The notes below the pieces were generated by a model that did not search any database, was not told the DNA's origin, and worked only from the letters and a program-made list of their open reading frames with translations. Below, in pieces: positions 42,856 to 51,607 of a stretch of DNA of 64,000 bases. Position 1 is the stretch's first letter; each line of letters opens with the position of its first letter. A program made the position numbers and the translations under genes. Source of the DNA: Leptolyngbya sp. Heron Island J (lineage in GTDB: Bacteria > Cyanobacteriota > Cyanobacteriia > Phormidesmidales > Phormidesmidaceae); the NCBI RefSeq assembly GCF_000482245.1, contig NZ_AWNH01000112.1, forward strand, positions 1 to 64,000, written 5' to 3'.

Positions 42856-43326
42856 CTACTCTGGAGAATCAATTAATCCTGGATGATCCTCTGGACGAGG
42901 CCCTGGTGCAGGCCAGAAAAACCGACGTTCTGCTTCAGCAATTGGCTTATCATTAATGCTGGCCTCTCGCCGTCGCATTAAGCCATCTTCGTCAAATTCC
43001 CAATTCTCATTGCCATAGGCGCGATACCACTGACCGGCATCATCATGCCATTCGTACTGAAAGCGCACTGCAATCCGATTCTCACCAAACGCCCACATTT
43101 CCTTAGTTAACCGATAGTCCAGTTCCTTATCCCACTTGCGGCTCAAAAACTCTCGGATTGCATCTCGTCCCTGAAAAATCTCAGCCCGATTACGCCAGTG
43201 GCTATTTTCTGAGTAAGCCATGGAAACCCGCTGTGGATCTCTACTGTTCCAGGCATCTTCTGCCATACGAACTTTTTTAACAGCAATCTCATAGGTAAAT
43301 GGGGGGACCAGTTTCGAAGCTGACAT
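42856..43326 (-). CDS. NTF2-like (SnoaL/DUF1348) protein
   Basis: 156 residues from ATG 43326, preceded by AGGA at nine bases; a TTG two codons upstream is less likely. DUF1348 blocks are clear: [99 protein letters not shown]. The cone-shaped alpha+beta fold holds small molecules, and several family members are enzymes or carrier-like. Substrate unknown. Its promoter faces the OsmC promoter. Confidence 0.85.
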   Translation of the reverse strand: MSASKLVPPFTYEIAVKKVRMAEDAWNSRDPQRVSMAYSENSHWRNRAEIFQGRDAIREFLSRKWDKELDYRLTKEMWAFGENRIAVRFQYEWHDDAGQWYRAYGNENWEFDEDGLMRRREASINDKPIAEAERRFFWPAPGPRPEDHPGLIDSPE

Positions 43327-43548
43327 GGGCAAGAATCCTGATTAATCAGTCAAATGGTGAATTCGGAGTTCATTCTCCTTATATATACCCCTCAGTGTTG
43401 CCAGTTAGATGGGACGAACTTTTGGAAAACTAGGATTTTCTTGAGGGTCTCAGTGTTGTTTATTTTTACCAATTAATAACATTGACCTTTCACCTCCCAG
43501 AAGTTTCTTGTATCTTAAATAGAGTGATCATTCTACTTGGATAGAACC

Positions 43549-44091
43549 ATGGCCGAAGCAACTACCGTGACCGCCGAGGTAAAAGCACCGCTTACTCCCA
43601 TTCCTCAAGACGGTCTAACAGATTTAGCCGCTAAGAATAAGGCCAACCCTGCCGATAAAACCCTGAAGGTTAAAACTGTCTGCACAGGCAAGTTTCGCAG
43701 TCTTAACTATGCCCGTGACCTGGACGCGTTTGCCATTGATGAGCCTCCTGTTCTTTTGGGAGATAATACCGCACCTAACCCATCTGAGATTGTATTGGGA
43801 GCCCTGGGTTCCTGTTTGGTGGTGGGCATTCAGGCCAATGCAGCTGCAAAAGGCGTTACTTTAACTAAGCTAGAAATCTCCCTAGAAGGCGATATCAACA
43901 TTGTTAGCACCTGGGGGACTGGAGAATTAGCAAAGCCTCAGGCTGGGTTTACTGACGTCCGCGTTAAGGTAGACATCGACGGTGATGCTGACCGGGCAGT
44001 ACTAGAGGAAATGGTGGCCCATGCGAATACCTGGTCACCGGTGTCTGCGACATTAAGCAATCCTATGCCGGTATCGGTTTCAACGGTTTAG
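43549..44091 (+). CDS. OsmC-family protein
   Basis: 180 residues from ATG 43549 (MAEATTVTAEVKAPL). OsmC/Ohr fold: FRSLNYARDLDAFAIDEPPV, LLGDNTAPNPSEIVLGALGSCLVVGIQANAAAKG with the single conserved Cys, then LEISLEGDINI. The second peroxidatic Cys of Ohr is missing, so it is not a classical organic-hydroperoxide reductase. The one-Cys OsmC group has unknown substrates. It is divergent from the NTF2-like gene and upstream of the acyl-CoA-dehydrogenase-like gene. Confidence 0.83.
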   Translation: MAEATTVTAEVKAPLTPIPQDGLTDLAAKNKANPADKTLKVKTVCTGKFRSLNYARDLDAFAIDEPPVLLGDNTAPNPSEIVLGALGSCLVVGIQANAAAKGVTLTKLEISLEGDINIVSTWGTGELAKPQAGFTDVRVKVDIDGDADRAVLEEMVAHANTWSPVSATLSNPMPVSVSTV

Positions 44092-44371
44092 TTGGCACTG
44101 TTGGATTAAATTTATCTAAAGTCGGAGTTTCTCATGCTAGAAACTCCGGAAACTTCTCTTTAACCTTTTCGTCTCTGGTTTAGGGCATTTCTTGCCTGCA
44201 TTCGTTTGGGTAATGTCAGCTCTGGCAACCACTACAATATTTTTGGAATCGCTAGATCTCTATTAGGTTTTCCATCTTAGTTTTCAATCTTCAAACATCT
44301 AACCCAGCGATCATCACGTCCCGCTTTATCAGCCCAACTCAATACATCGGCCTTATATACAGAGCATCGCC
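44092..44371. other. Intergenic region with a hairpin
   Basis: 280 bases. A stem CGGAGTTTCT / AGAAACTCCG (44123-44132 with 44139-44148) probably ends the OsmC transcript, though no T run follows directly. No NtcA-type site was found before the next gene. Confidence 0.5.
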
Positions 44372-45541
44372 ATGCAAACCATTTCAAAATCATCGAGTCA
44401 TAAGGCATCTTTGGAAACCTTAGATTCAGATCCGGCTATTGCTAACCTACGCACTGTAATTAATCAAGTACTGACACCTAAGGTGCAAGACATTGATCTC
44501 AAAGGAGAGTATCCGGAGCAGATTATGCATCAGCTAGGTGCTACCAATGCCTTTGCCCATGCAGTATCCACAGGCTACCAGGGGTCGGGTAAAGGATTGA
44601 GAACAGCTATTCAAAGCATTGAAGAAATCTCTAAAGACTGTCTTTCGACCGGATTTATTGCCTGGTGTCAGGTGGCCTGCACCTGGTACTTAGAAAACAC
44701 TCAGAACACGACGCTGAAAGCAGAGATGCTGCCTAAAGTCGCTACTGGTCAGGTGCTAGCTGGTACTGGGTTATCAAACCCCATGAAGCATTTTGCCGAT
44801 ATTGAGAAAATTGCCCTGACGGCGACGCGTGTAGACGGTGGCTACATCATCAACGGCCTGCTGCCCTGGGTATCTAATTTGGGGCCTGGCCACTATTTTG
44901 GGATTGCTGCCAAACTGGCTGATTCGGAAGACTACATGATGGCGATTGTTTCCGATGCGCTAGAGGGGATGTCACTGCGGCTTAATGCTCACTTTATTGC
45001 CCTAGAAGGGACAGGCACCTATAGCTGTGTATTTCGCGATACCTTTGTGCCAGATGAGTGGGTTTTGGCGTCTCCCTGTGAGGAGTATGTCGCCTGCATT
45101 CGCCCTGGATTTATTTTGACCCAGATGGGGATGGGGTTAGGATTAGCCGATAGCTGTATTGAGCTGATGCGTCGGTCTAATAAGCGTCTGGGGCATGTGA
45201 ATTGCTATTTAGATGATCAAGTTGAAGACCTGGCTGATGATTTGCACATGGCTCGGTTGCACACCTACAGCCTGGCTGATCAGCTGAATGAATGTACAGG
45301 TCTGGCTGATCCACAACTGAATCGCGAGATTATTCAAGCCCGAGTAACCGGTGCAGAACTCTCGTTACGATCTGCTCAAGCGGCCATGCTGCATGCAGGA
45401 GCCAGGGCCTATGTGCATGGTAGTCCGGCAGAGCGTAAGTTGCGGGAGGCTTATTTTGTGGCAATTGTGACTCCCGCTCTCAAGCATCTGAAGAAGATGT
45501 TGGCTGATATGAAGCAGCAACCAGCTTTATCGGTTGCCTAA
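44372..45541 (+). CDS. Acyl-CoA-dehydrogenase-fold flavoprotein
   Basis: 389 residues. The three-part acyl-CoA dehydrogenase fold is present: N-terminal helices, beta domain (GTGLSNPMKHFADIEKIALT, VDGGYIINGLLPWVSNLGPG, FVPDEWVLASPCEEYV), C-terminal helices (MGMGLGLADSCIELMRRSNK). The usual catalytic Glu cannot be assigned with confidence. The sequence is closer to the SfnC/DszC-like flavin monooxygenase-type members than to fatty-acid enzymes. Its place between OsmC and a nitrogen-regulated binding-protein gene suggests a role in handling an N- or S-containing organic compound; that is inference only. Confidence 0.75.
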   Translation: MQTISKSSSHKASLETLDSDPAIANLRTVINQVLTPKVQDIDLKGEYPEQIMHQLGATNAFAHAVSTGYQGSGKGLRTAIQSIEEISKDCLSTGFIAWCQVACTWYLENTQNTTLKAEMLPKVATGQVLAGTGLSNPMKHFADIEKIALTATRVDGGYIINGLLPWVSNLGPGHYFGIAAKLADSEDYMMAIVSDALEGMSLRLNAHFIALEGTGTYSCVFRDTFVPDEWVLASPCEEYVACIRPGFILTQMGMGLGLADSCIELMRRSNKRLGHVNCYLDDQVEDLADDLHMARLHTYSLADQLNECTGLADPQLNREIIQARVTGAELSLRSAQAAMLHAGARAYVHGSPAERKLREAYFVAIVTPALKHLKKMLADMKQQPALSVA

Positions 45542-45708
45542 CAGTCTCGTCTCAAATTGGGAGGGTGGGAATTGCTTACCCTCCTGCAGGCTGCTTGACT
45601 GGAGCGGACATTCCGGTTCAGGAAATATAACCCTTGAGTGCACTGCCTAGCAGAGCTTGTACTCAGTGGGCACTGAGGGTTGTAACGAAAATTTAAGTCT
45701 GAAAAACG

Positions 45709-45722
45709 GTATCCGTTAATAC
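45709..45722 (+). promoter_or_regulatory. NtcA-type site upstream of the first binding-protein gene
   Basis: GTATCCGTTAATAC is GTA-N8-TAC, 69 bases before the ATG at 45791. The nearest TAN3T is TATGAT at 45755-45760, 32 bases away, which is longer than the usual 20-24. TAATTA at 24 bases is a weaker -10 candidate. Confidence 0.5.
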
Positions 45723-45790
45723 GAAAATAAGATAGATTAACCGTTCTAATTAGGTATGATCAGGCATTAGTTCTACCAAAAAAAATTAAT

Positions 45791-47407
45791 ATGAAATCGG
45801 TCACCGATCAGTTCCGTCAGTGGGATAGTCTTTCTTGCCAATATGGTGAGATTAGTACTATTCCGCCACGCTGCTTTGTTTGCGGAAGTTATCATTCTAC
45901 TCAGGACCACTGGCGTTTGATGGCTGAGTCGGAGATGCCCCAAGAACCGGCTGATCTGATCGATGATCTGGCTAAAATGCGGCTTTATAAGCCAGAGGCC
46001 ATTGAGACTGCTGATGCTATTAGTCAGGCAGAGCTACGAAAGGCTCTGTTTGTGAGTAAGGTGGGCAAGGGCAGCCCCAAGCGAGAGCGGCTGGTTCGGG
46101 ATTTAATTGACCTGGCAGGCGGTTTGGATCAGGCGTTTGGTGCAGCCTTTGGGCCTAAGGCTGGAGAGTTTTTTAGTGATGCTCAGCGCATCAGTCAGGT
46201 AACTCGGCGTAAGTTTTTACAGAACATTGCTGTAGGGGCAGCTTTAGTTACTTTGGCTAACTGTGCCGATTCAGCCGAGGTCGCTGATGATCCTCAAGGG
46301 TCTGTTGCTAGTGCTCCTGCTGGCTCGTTGGAGAAAACGAGTCTGAAGCTAGCGTTTTTGCCGATTACCTGTGCGACCCCGATTATTATGTCGCAGCCCC
46401 TGGGTTTCTATGAGAAGCATGGTCTCGATGTGGAGCTGATGAAATATGCTAGCTGGTCGGTGGTCAGGGATGCTGCGATCGCAGGTGAACTGGACGCCTA
46501 CCACATGCTGGCTCCCATGCCCATTGCCATGTCCCTTGGCTTGGGGTCCACCCCCTTCTCAGTGAAGCTAGCCAGCATTGAGAACAACAACGGCCAGGGT
46601 ATTGCCGTTGCCAACAAACACCTGGGCAATATCAACGGTCCCGCTGACTTTAAGGGCATGACCATCGGCATTCCCTATGACTATTCCAATCACAACCTGC
46701 TGTTGCGTTACTACCTGGCCACTGGCGGGTTGGATCCAGACAACGATGTCAAGCTGTTGATTTTGCCCCCGCCAGATGCGATCGCAAAAATGGCCACTGG
46801 TCAAATCGATGCCTTTATCCTGCCCGACAACTTTACCCAGCGAGTGGTGCAGGATGACATTGGTTTCATTCATCTCTTAACCAAAGACCTGTGGGAAGGG
46901 CATCCCTGCTGTGCCTTTGTAGCTGCTCAGAATTGGATTGATGAACACCCCAACACATTCCGCGCCCTCAACAAGGCCATTATTGACGGGGCTACCTATG
47001 CCAACAATCCAGCCAACCGTAAGGAAATTGCAGCGGCTATTGCCCCTCGTGAATATCTGAACCAGCCCTTACCAGTGCTAGAAGCTGTCATGACCGGTCA
47101 GTTTGAAGATGGTCAGGGCAACACCTTTGACATTCCCGATCGGATTTACTTTGACCCCTACCCTTGGAAGAGTTTTGCCAGCTGGATTACTACACAGCTC
47201 GTACGCTGGGATTACACTTCGGCGGATAAGATTGCCGACGGTGGTCGAGAGTTCTTCTTGACAGATCTAGCGCGGGAACTCGCCTTAGAACTGGGTGTGG
47301 ATTCACCAGAGGAAATCTCACGGATCGAAAAGATGAAGTTTGGCGATTTTGACCCAGATAAGGCCGATGAGTACTTGAAAGAGCAGGTTGATAAGTTTGG
47401 TGTTTAA
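45791..47407 (+). CDS. NrtA/CynA-family substrate-binding protein with N-terminal Cys/His domain and internal Tat signal
   Basis: 538 residues. Residues 1-135 form an extra domain with CFVCG-x2-H-x4-HW (Cys28, Cys31, His35, His40) and a helical part (EPADLIDDLAKMRLYKP, ELRKALFVSKVGKGSPKRER, AFGAAFGPKAGEFFSDA). Then comes a Tat motif TRRKFLQN (Arg139-Arg140), a hydrophobic stretch and Cys158 (TLANC). The rest (about 180-500) is an NMT1/NrtA-type binding domain (LAFLPITCATPIIMSQPLGF, AGELDAYHMLAPMPIAMSLG, HPCCAFVA). It shares all parts with the gene at 49931. No permease is adjacent; it may use the downstream CynBD transporter. Confidence 0.85.
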   Translation: MKSVTDQFRQWDSLSCQYGEISTIPPRCFVCGSYHSTQDHWRLMAESEMPQEPADLIDDLAKMRLYKPEAIETADAISQAELRKALFVSKVGKGSPKRERLVRDLIDLAGGLDQAFGAAFGPKAGEFFSDAQRISQVTRRKFLQNIAVGAALVTLANCADSAEVADDPQGSVASAPAGSLEKTSLKLAFLPITCATPIIMSQPLGFYEKHGLDVELMKYASWSVVRDAAIAGELDAYHMLAPMPIAMSLGLGSTPFSVKLASIENNNGQGIAVANKHLGNINGPADFKGMTIGIPYDYSNHNLLLRYYLATGGLDPDNDVKLLILPPPDAIAKMATGQIDAFILPDNFTQRVVQDDIGFIHLLTKDLWEGHPCCAFVAAQNWIDEHPNTFRALNKAIIDGATYANNPANRKEIAAAIAPREYLNQPLPVLEAVMTGQFEDGQGNTFDIPDRIYFDPYPWKSFASWITTQLVRWDYTSADKIADGGREFFLTDLARELALELGVDSPEEISRIEKMKFGDFDPDKADEYLKEQVDKFGV

Positions 47408-48673
47408 TTAACCTAGATGACCGATCTCGGAGTCTCTCCTAGGAGAGACTCCGAGATCGGCGTGGGTCTCAATAACTGGCAACGACAACGGCAAGATCAC
47501 CTTAAACGTTGTCCCCTTGCCCAGCTGACTTTTTACCTGAATATCTCCCTGCTGGAAATCAACAAACTGTTTGACAATACTTAGACCTAATCCAGTACCT
47601 GGAATGTTGCTGACATTCTTGCCTCGGTGAAACGGTTCAAATAGATGGGGATAATCTTCCGGCGGAATTCCTAAACCGTTGTCTTTGACTACAAATACTG
47701 CCTGTTCCTTATGGCGGAATAGAGACAGATAAACAGATCTGCCATCAAGGGTGTAGCGAACAGCATTAGACAGAATATTGGTCAAAATTGAACGCAAAAG
47801 CGTTTGATCCAATTTGGCAATCAAAGGTTTGTGTCTGCCAGTGAATTCCAGCTGCCCCGTTTGTGAGGGCAGTTCTGTCAGCAGATTACGACAAAAGTCG
47901 ACAAGATTTAGGGGCTCAGGATTGAGGCATAAGCGCTTGGCTTCCAACTTGCCAAGCACTAAAATATCGTCGATCATCTGAGTCATGCGCTCAACATTCT
48001 CTTTAATATTCAGAAGATATTGATTTTTCTGTGACTGCGATAATTGTTCGTCATATCGATTTAAAGAGGAGACTGACAGCGCAATATTATTCATTGGATT
48101 GCGAAACTCATGGCATACCATGGAGACAAATCTGGACTTGAGGTCACTCAACTCCCGCAATCGCTCATTGGCTGCATAGAGCTCGGCTGTCCGCTTTTTG
48201 ACTTTGAGTTCTAAATCTTCGTTGGTCTGTTGCAAAACCGTCTCAGCCCACTTGCGTTGGCTGATATCGCGAAAGGTCACCACCGCCCCAATCAGTTCGC
48301 CATGTTCATTGCGCATGGGCGTACTAATGTATTCCACTGGGAAACAGGTACCATCCTTACGCCAAAAGACTTCATCGGTAACCCGTTGCACATGCCCTTG
48401 TTGGAAGACCCCATAGATCGGACAACATTCTCTGGGATAGGGACTGCCATCAGCATGGGAATGATGTAGGACTCGATGCATTGACTGACCGATCAAATCC
48501 TCCATCTCCCAATCGATCATGGCAGCGGCCGCTGGATTTACAAAGGTAACATTGCCCTGCAGGTCTAACCCATATACCCCCTCTCCCACGGCATTGAGAA
48601 TTAGCTGATGTTGACGGCGTAGAGCTTCAAGTTCGTCATGTTCTGAAAGGCTAGCGGCATCACGTGGTTCCAT
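47408..48673 (-). CDS. PAS-domain sensor histidine kinase
   Basis: 421 residues, soluble. A PAS domain (about 25-145, AVGEGVYGLDLQGNVTFVNP, DGSPYPRECCPIYGVFQQGH) is followed by a coiled coil, HisKA (MVCHEFRNPMNNIALS with the phospho-His) and HATPase (NILSNAVRY, DNGLGIP, GTGLGLSIV). The PAS core contains CC followed by PIYG, which may bind a cofactor or metal. Its last 15 codons are encoded by a perfect 40-base palindrome. The divergent gene encodes an AraC-type response regulator, so the pair likely forms one system. Confidence 0.9.
   Translation of the reverse strand: MEPRDAASLSEHDELEALRRQHQLILNAVGEGVYGLDLQGNVTFVNPAAAAMIDWEMEDLIGQSMHRVLHHSHADGSPYPRECCPIYGVFQQGHVQRVTDEVFWRKDGTCFPVEYISTPMRNEHGELIGAVVTFRDISQRKWAETVLQQTNEDLELKVKKRTAELYAANERLRELSDLKSRFVSMVCHEFRNPMNNIALSVSSLNRYDEQLSQSQKNQYLLNIKENVERMTQMIDDILVLGKLEAKRLCLNPEPLNLVDFCRNLLTELPSQTGQLEFTGRHKPLIAKLDQTLLRSILTNILSNAVRYTLDGRSVYLSLFRHKEQAVFVVKDNGLGIPPEDYPHLFEPFHRGKNVSNIPGTGLGLSIVKQFVDFQQGDIQVKSQLGKGTTFKVILPLSLPVIETHADLGVSPRRDSEIGHLG
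47421..47460. terminator. Perfect 40-bp palindrome at convergent gene ends
   Basis: Arms of 20 bases each (47421-47440 CCGATCTCGGAGTCTCTCCT and its exact reverse complement at 47441-47460) with no spacer. It lies 14 bases after the stop of the binding-protein gene and within the 3' coding end of the convergent kinase gene. It probably acts as a two-way terminator or RNA stabiliser without a T run. Confidence 0.65.
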
Positions 48674-48688
48674 AAAGCTGTTTAAGAC

Positions 48689-48702
48689 TGTAGTGCACTA
48701 CA
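48689..48702. promoter_or_regulatory. Perfect 14-bp palindrome upstream of the kinase gene
   Basis: TGTAGTGCACTACA lies 16 bases before the kinase start codon, in the 220-base gap to the divergent AraC-type regulator gene. It is a candidate operator. It is not an NtcA site because the GTA and TAC are separated by six bases, not eight. Confidence 0.45.
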
Positions 48703-48895
48703 CTACGACTGGTTCCTAAAACCCTTAAACCTGTTAGTTAAGCATACAAAATGCTCTCAGCAGAGAGTAGGTCATTGCTGATTTATTGGAGCCATCGATC
48801 TAAAATGATTGGTTAGAGCTGGTCAGATTTGTTTTTTCTGGAGGTCAGCAACGGCAAGAGTATTGTCTTAATTTCCATCTTAGATGGTAGGGGCC

Positions 48896-49681
48896 ATGGT
48901 GAAAACGATTCTGGTCATTGAAGATGAGGCCCAAACAAGAGAAATTTTTCTCCGCTGTTTGAAATTTGAAAAGTTCAAAGGTATTGGCGCAGAAAATGGG
49001 TCTACTGGCGTTAGATTAGCGACAAAACATCGTCCTGATCTGGTGGTTTGCGACATTATGATGCCAGACATGAATGGCTATGAGGTGTTGACCTCCCTCA
49101 GAAGAAACGATGTGACGGCTGCAATTCCATTGATCTTTTTGACAGCCAAGGTGACAATGGCAGACCTCCGACAGGGTATGACTTTGGGGGCCGATGACTA
49201 TTTGACAAAACCCTGTACGGTAGAGACTTTTTTGGATGCGATCGCATCTCGACTAAAACGCCAGGACGAGCTTAAACGTGGGCTGCGGCAGACGTCTGCC
49301 CCGCTGCTTTCGACTCTACCCCCACAAAAAAGCATGCCTGTCAAAACAATTTTCCCCGACTGCCCTCGCCTAGCGGCGGTCTTTGAATTTATCGAAGCCC
49401 ATTACCAACAGCCCATTAACCTGACTGACGTGGCCCAGGCTGTTGGATATTCTCCCGCCTATCTAACCAATCTATCCCAAAGCCATACAGGACGCACGGT
49501 AAAAGCGTGGATTATTGAACGGCGAATGGTTCAGGCCCGTCAATTGTTGACCAGCACGCCCGAATCCATCAAGCATATTGCCGAGTCCATCGGCTACACC
49601 GATGCTGGTTACTTTACTCGACAGTTTCGCAAACTACATGGTGTCACACCACAGGTTTGGCGGAGCCACCCCAATTCGTAA
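48896..49681 (+). CDS. Response regulator with AraC-type DNA-binding domain
   Basis: 261 residues from ATG 48896 (GGGG six bases upstream); four codons earlier is another ATG. The receiver (about 1-125) has LVIEDEAQTRE, phospho-Asp in LVVCDIMMPDMNG, and Lys in YLTKPCTV. The AraC/XylS HTH pair (about 155-258) has LTDVAQAVGYSPAYLTNLSQ and IKHIAESIGYTDAGYFTRQFRKLHGVTPQVWR. With the divergent PAS kinase it makes a two-component system between the two binding-protein genes, which are its obvious candidate targets. Confidence 0.88.
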   Translation: MVKTILVIEDEAQTREIFLRCLKFEKFKGIGAENGSTGVRLATKHRPDLVVCDIMMPDMNGYEVLTSLRRNDVTAAIPLIFLTAKVTMADLRQGMTLGADDYLTKPCTVETFLDAIASRLKRQDELKRGLRQTSAPLLSTLPPQKSMPVKTIFPDCPRLAAVFEFIEAHYQQPINLTDVAQAVGYSPAYLTNLSQSHTGRTVKAWIIERRMVQARQLLTSTPESIKHIAESIGYTDAGYFTRQFRKLHGVTPQVWRSHPNS

Positions 49682-49930
49682 CAATTGCAACAAAACAACG
49701 CTAAAAATACCTAACAGACTTAAAAAGTCCTAGTTTTTCAAAAAATAATCCAATGTAATCCATAGAAGGGATTGGTATAAATTTTACTATCAAACCCCTA
49801 CAATCAGCTTAGTTCGTGTCCAAGGGTAGGGCTCTATTGTAAAGGACATTACAAGTTTTCGCTTGGATGCCGTTTAACTTACTTGGATAACCAATAGTCT
49901 CAGTCAACGCTAGTTAAGGTGAGTAATCCT
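49682..49930. other. Promoter region of the cyn operon
   Basis: 250 bases between the AraC-type regulator and the operon. It includes the NtcA-type promoter at 49839-49880. No reading frame. Confidence 0.6.
49839..49880 (+). promoter_or_regulatory. NtcA-activated promoter of the cyn operon
   Basis: GTAAAGGACATTAC (49839-49852) is GTA-N8-TAC, followed after exactly 22 bases by TAACTT (49875-49880), a TAN3T -10 box. The predicted start is about 45 bases before the ATG at 49931. Confidence 0.8.
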
Positions 49931-51571
49931 ATGGTTTTAACCTCCGCACACACTGATCAAAGGTGGAACAATCTAAATTGCGATCGCGGCAATCTCACCG
50001 ATTTTCAGACGGCCTGCATCATCTGTGGTGGAGCTCACCTGACCCAGTCCCATTGGGAATTCTTACAAACCATGCCCCAGGACCCAGTGGAGATGGTGGA
50101 TGACCTGATGAAGATGGGGCTGTATAAGGATCAACAGCTGCGAGCTGCCGATAATGTCAACGCCTACGAACTTCGCAAGACTCTGTTGCTCAAAGCAGCG
50201 GGCAAAGGTGATCCAAAGCGTGAAAAATTGGTACTGGCCCTGGCAAGACAAGCGGGCGGGATTGAAAATGCGTTTGCAGCGGCCTTTGGCCCCCAAGCCG
50301 GACTGTTCTTTACCGATGCCATTCGCAACAGCCAATTTACTCGTCGAGAGTTTCTTAAGAACTTAGCCATTGGTGCGGCACTAGTGACCCTCAGCAACTG
50401 TGGCCCTAATTCCCAGCAAGCGGCATTAGAAGAAGATGCCGCCGCTCCGGTGGATGTTTCTAACCTGGAGAAAACGGATCTCAAGATTGGTTTTATTCCC
50501 ATTACCTGTGCTACGCCCATTATTATGTCCGAGCCCTTGGGCTTCTACTCCAAGTATGGGTTTAATGCCGAGGTTGTCAAAATGCCCAGTTGGGGTGCCG
50601 TACGAGACTCTGCCATTGCTGGAGAATTGGACGCCTATCATATGCTTGCGCCGATGCCAATTGCCATGACCCTGGGCCTAGGGTCTGCATCCTTTGGTGT
50701 CAAACTTGCTAGTATTGAAAATATTAATGGACAGGCCATTACAGTTGCCGAGCGCTATAAAGGGCAGGTCAACGGTCCAGCGGACTTTAAGGGCTTTACC
50801 ATCGGCGTTCCGTTCCCCTATTCCATGCATAATCTGTTGCTGCGCTATTATCTAGCAACTGGGGGTATCGACCCCGATGTGGACGTTAAGATTCGCCCCG
50901 TACCGCCACCGGATAGCATTGCCCAGTTGATTGCTGGAGATATTGATGCTTACTTAATGCCCGATCCCTTTAATCAGCGTGCCGTCTTTGAAGGGGCTGG
51001 GTTTATCTTTAAGCTGACTAAAGACCTATGGCCAGGTCATCCCTGCTGCGCATTTGCCGCTAGCGATCAGTGGATTGATGCCAATCCTAATACCTTTAGA
51101 GCGCTGAATAAGTCCATCATTGAAGCCGCTGGCTATGCTAGTGACCCGGCGAATCGTCCTGAAATTGCTAAGGCAATCTCCGAGAGAGCATTTCTTAATC
51201 AGCCAGTTGAGGTGGTTGAGGCTGTGCTGACCGGTAACTTTGAGGATGGTCAGGGTAACACCCTGAGTGTGCCGGATCGAATTGACTTTGATCCATATCC
51301 TTGGCAGAGTTTTGCCAACTGGATTTCTTCGCAACTGGTGCGTTGGGATTTACAAGGAGATGGTAAAGCTACTCAGGTTATTACCAGCGAAACCTATAAT
51401 CAGATCGGGAAAGATATTTTCTTAACTGATTTAGCTAGAGAGTTAGCTCAGGAGGTGGGGCTTAACCCACCGGAGGATATTTACCGCACTGAAACCCTTG
51501 AATTCGATACCTTTGACCCTGCTGATCCAGCAGCTTATGTCAAAGAGCAAATTGATAAAAATGGTGTTTAA
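49931..51571 (+). CDS. cynA: Cyanate-type ABC transporter substrate-binding protein with N-terminal Cys/His domain
   Basis: 546 residues from ATG 49931, preceded by AAGGTGAG at seven bases; a GTG at 49919 overlaps that site and is rejected. The same plan as the protein at 45791: Cys29, Cys32, His36, His41 (CIICGGAHLTQSHW), helical segment ending AFGPQAGLFFTDA, Tat motif TRREFLKN (Arg138-Arg139), hydrophobic stretch and Cys157 (TLSNC), then a full NrtA/CynA-type domain (IGFIPITCATPIIMSEPLGF, DSAIAGELDAYHML, GHPCCAFAAS). It is first in the order cynA-cynB-cynD-cynS known from Synechococcus cyanate/nitrite transport. Confidence 0.85.
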   Translation: MVLTSAHTDQRWNNLNCDRGNLTDFQTACIICGGAHLTQSHWEFLQTMPQDPVEMVDDLMKMGLYKDQQLRAADNVNAYELRKTLLLKAAGKGDPKREKLVLALARQAGGIENAFAAAFGPQAGLFFTDAIRNSQFTRREFLKNLAIGAALVTLSNCGPNSQQAALEEDAAAPVDVSNLEKTDLKIGFIPITCATPIIMSEPLGFYSKYGFNAEVVKMPSWGAVRDSAIAGELDAYHMLAPMPIAMTLGLGSASFGVKLASIENINGQAITVAERYKGQVNGPADFKGFTIGVPFPYSMHNLLLRYYLATGGIDPDVDVKIRPVPPPDSIAQLIAGDIDAYLMPDPFNQRAVFEGAGFIFKLTKDLWPGHPCCAFAASDQWIDANPNTFRALNKSIIEAAGYASDPANRPEIAKAISERAFLNQPVEVVEAVLTGNFEDGQGNTLSVPDRIDFDPYPWQSFANWISSQLVRWDLQGDGKATQVITSETYNQIGKDIFLTDLARELAQEVGLNPPEDIYRTETLEFDTFDPADPAAYVKEQIDKNGV

Positions 51572-51607
51572 GTTCAGCGGTCAGATCTTGAAGGAGGTGC
51601 AGATTAC

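Noticed and set aside
43549-44091. Ohr-type peroxiredoxin (organic hydroperoxide reductase)
   Set aside because: Only one of the two required Cys is present, so it is named only as an OsmC-family protein.
48689-48707. NtcA site at the kinase promoter (GTA...TAC)
   Set aside because: The spacing is 6 or 11 bases rather than 8; only the palindrome is reported.
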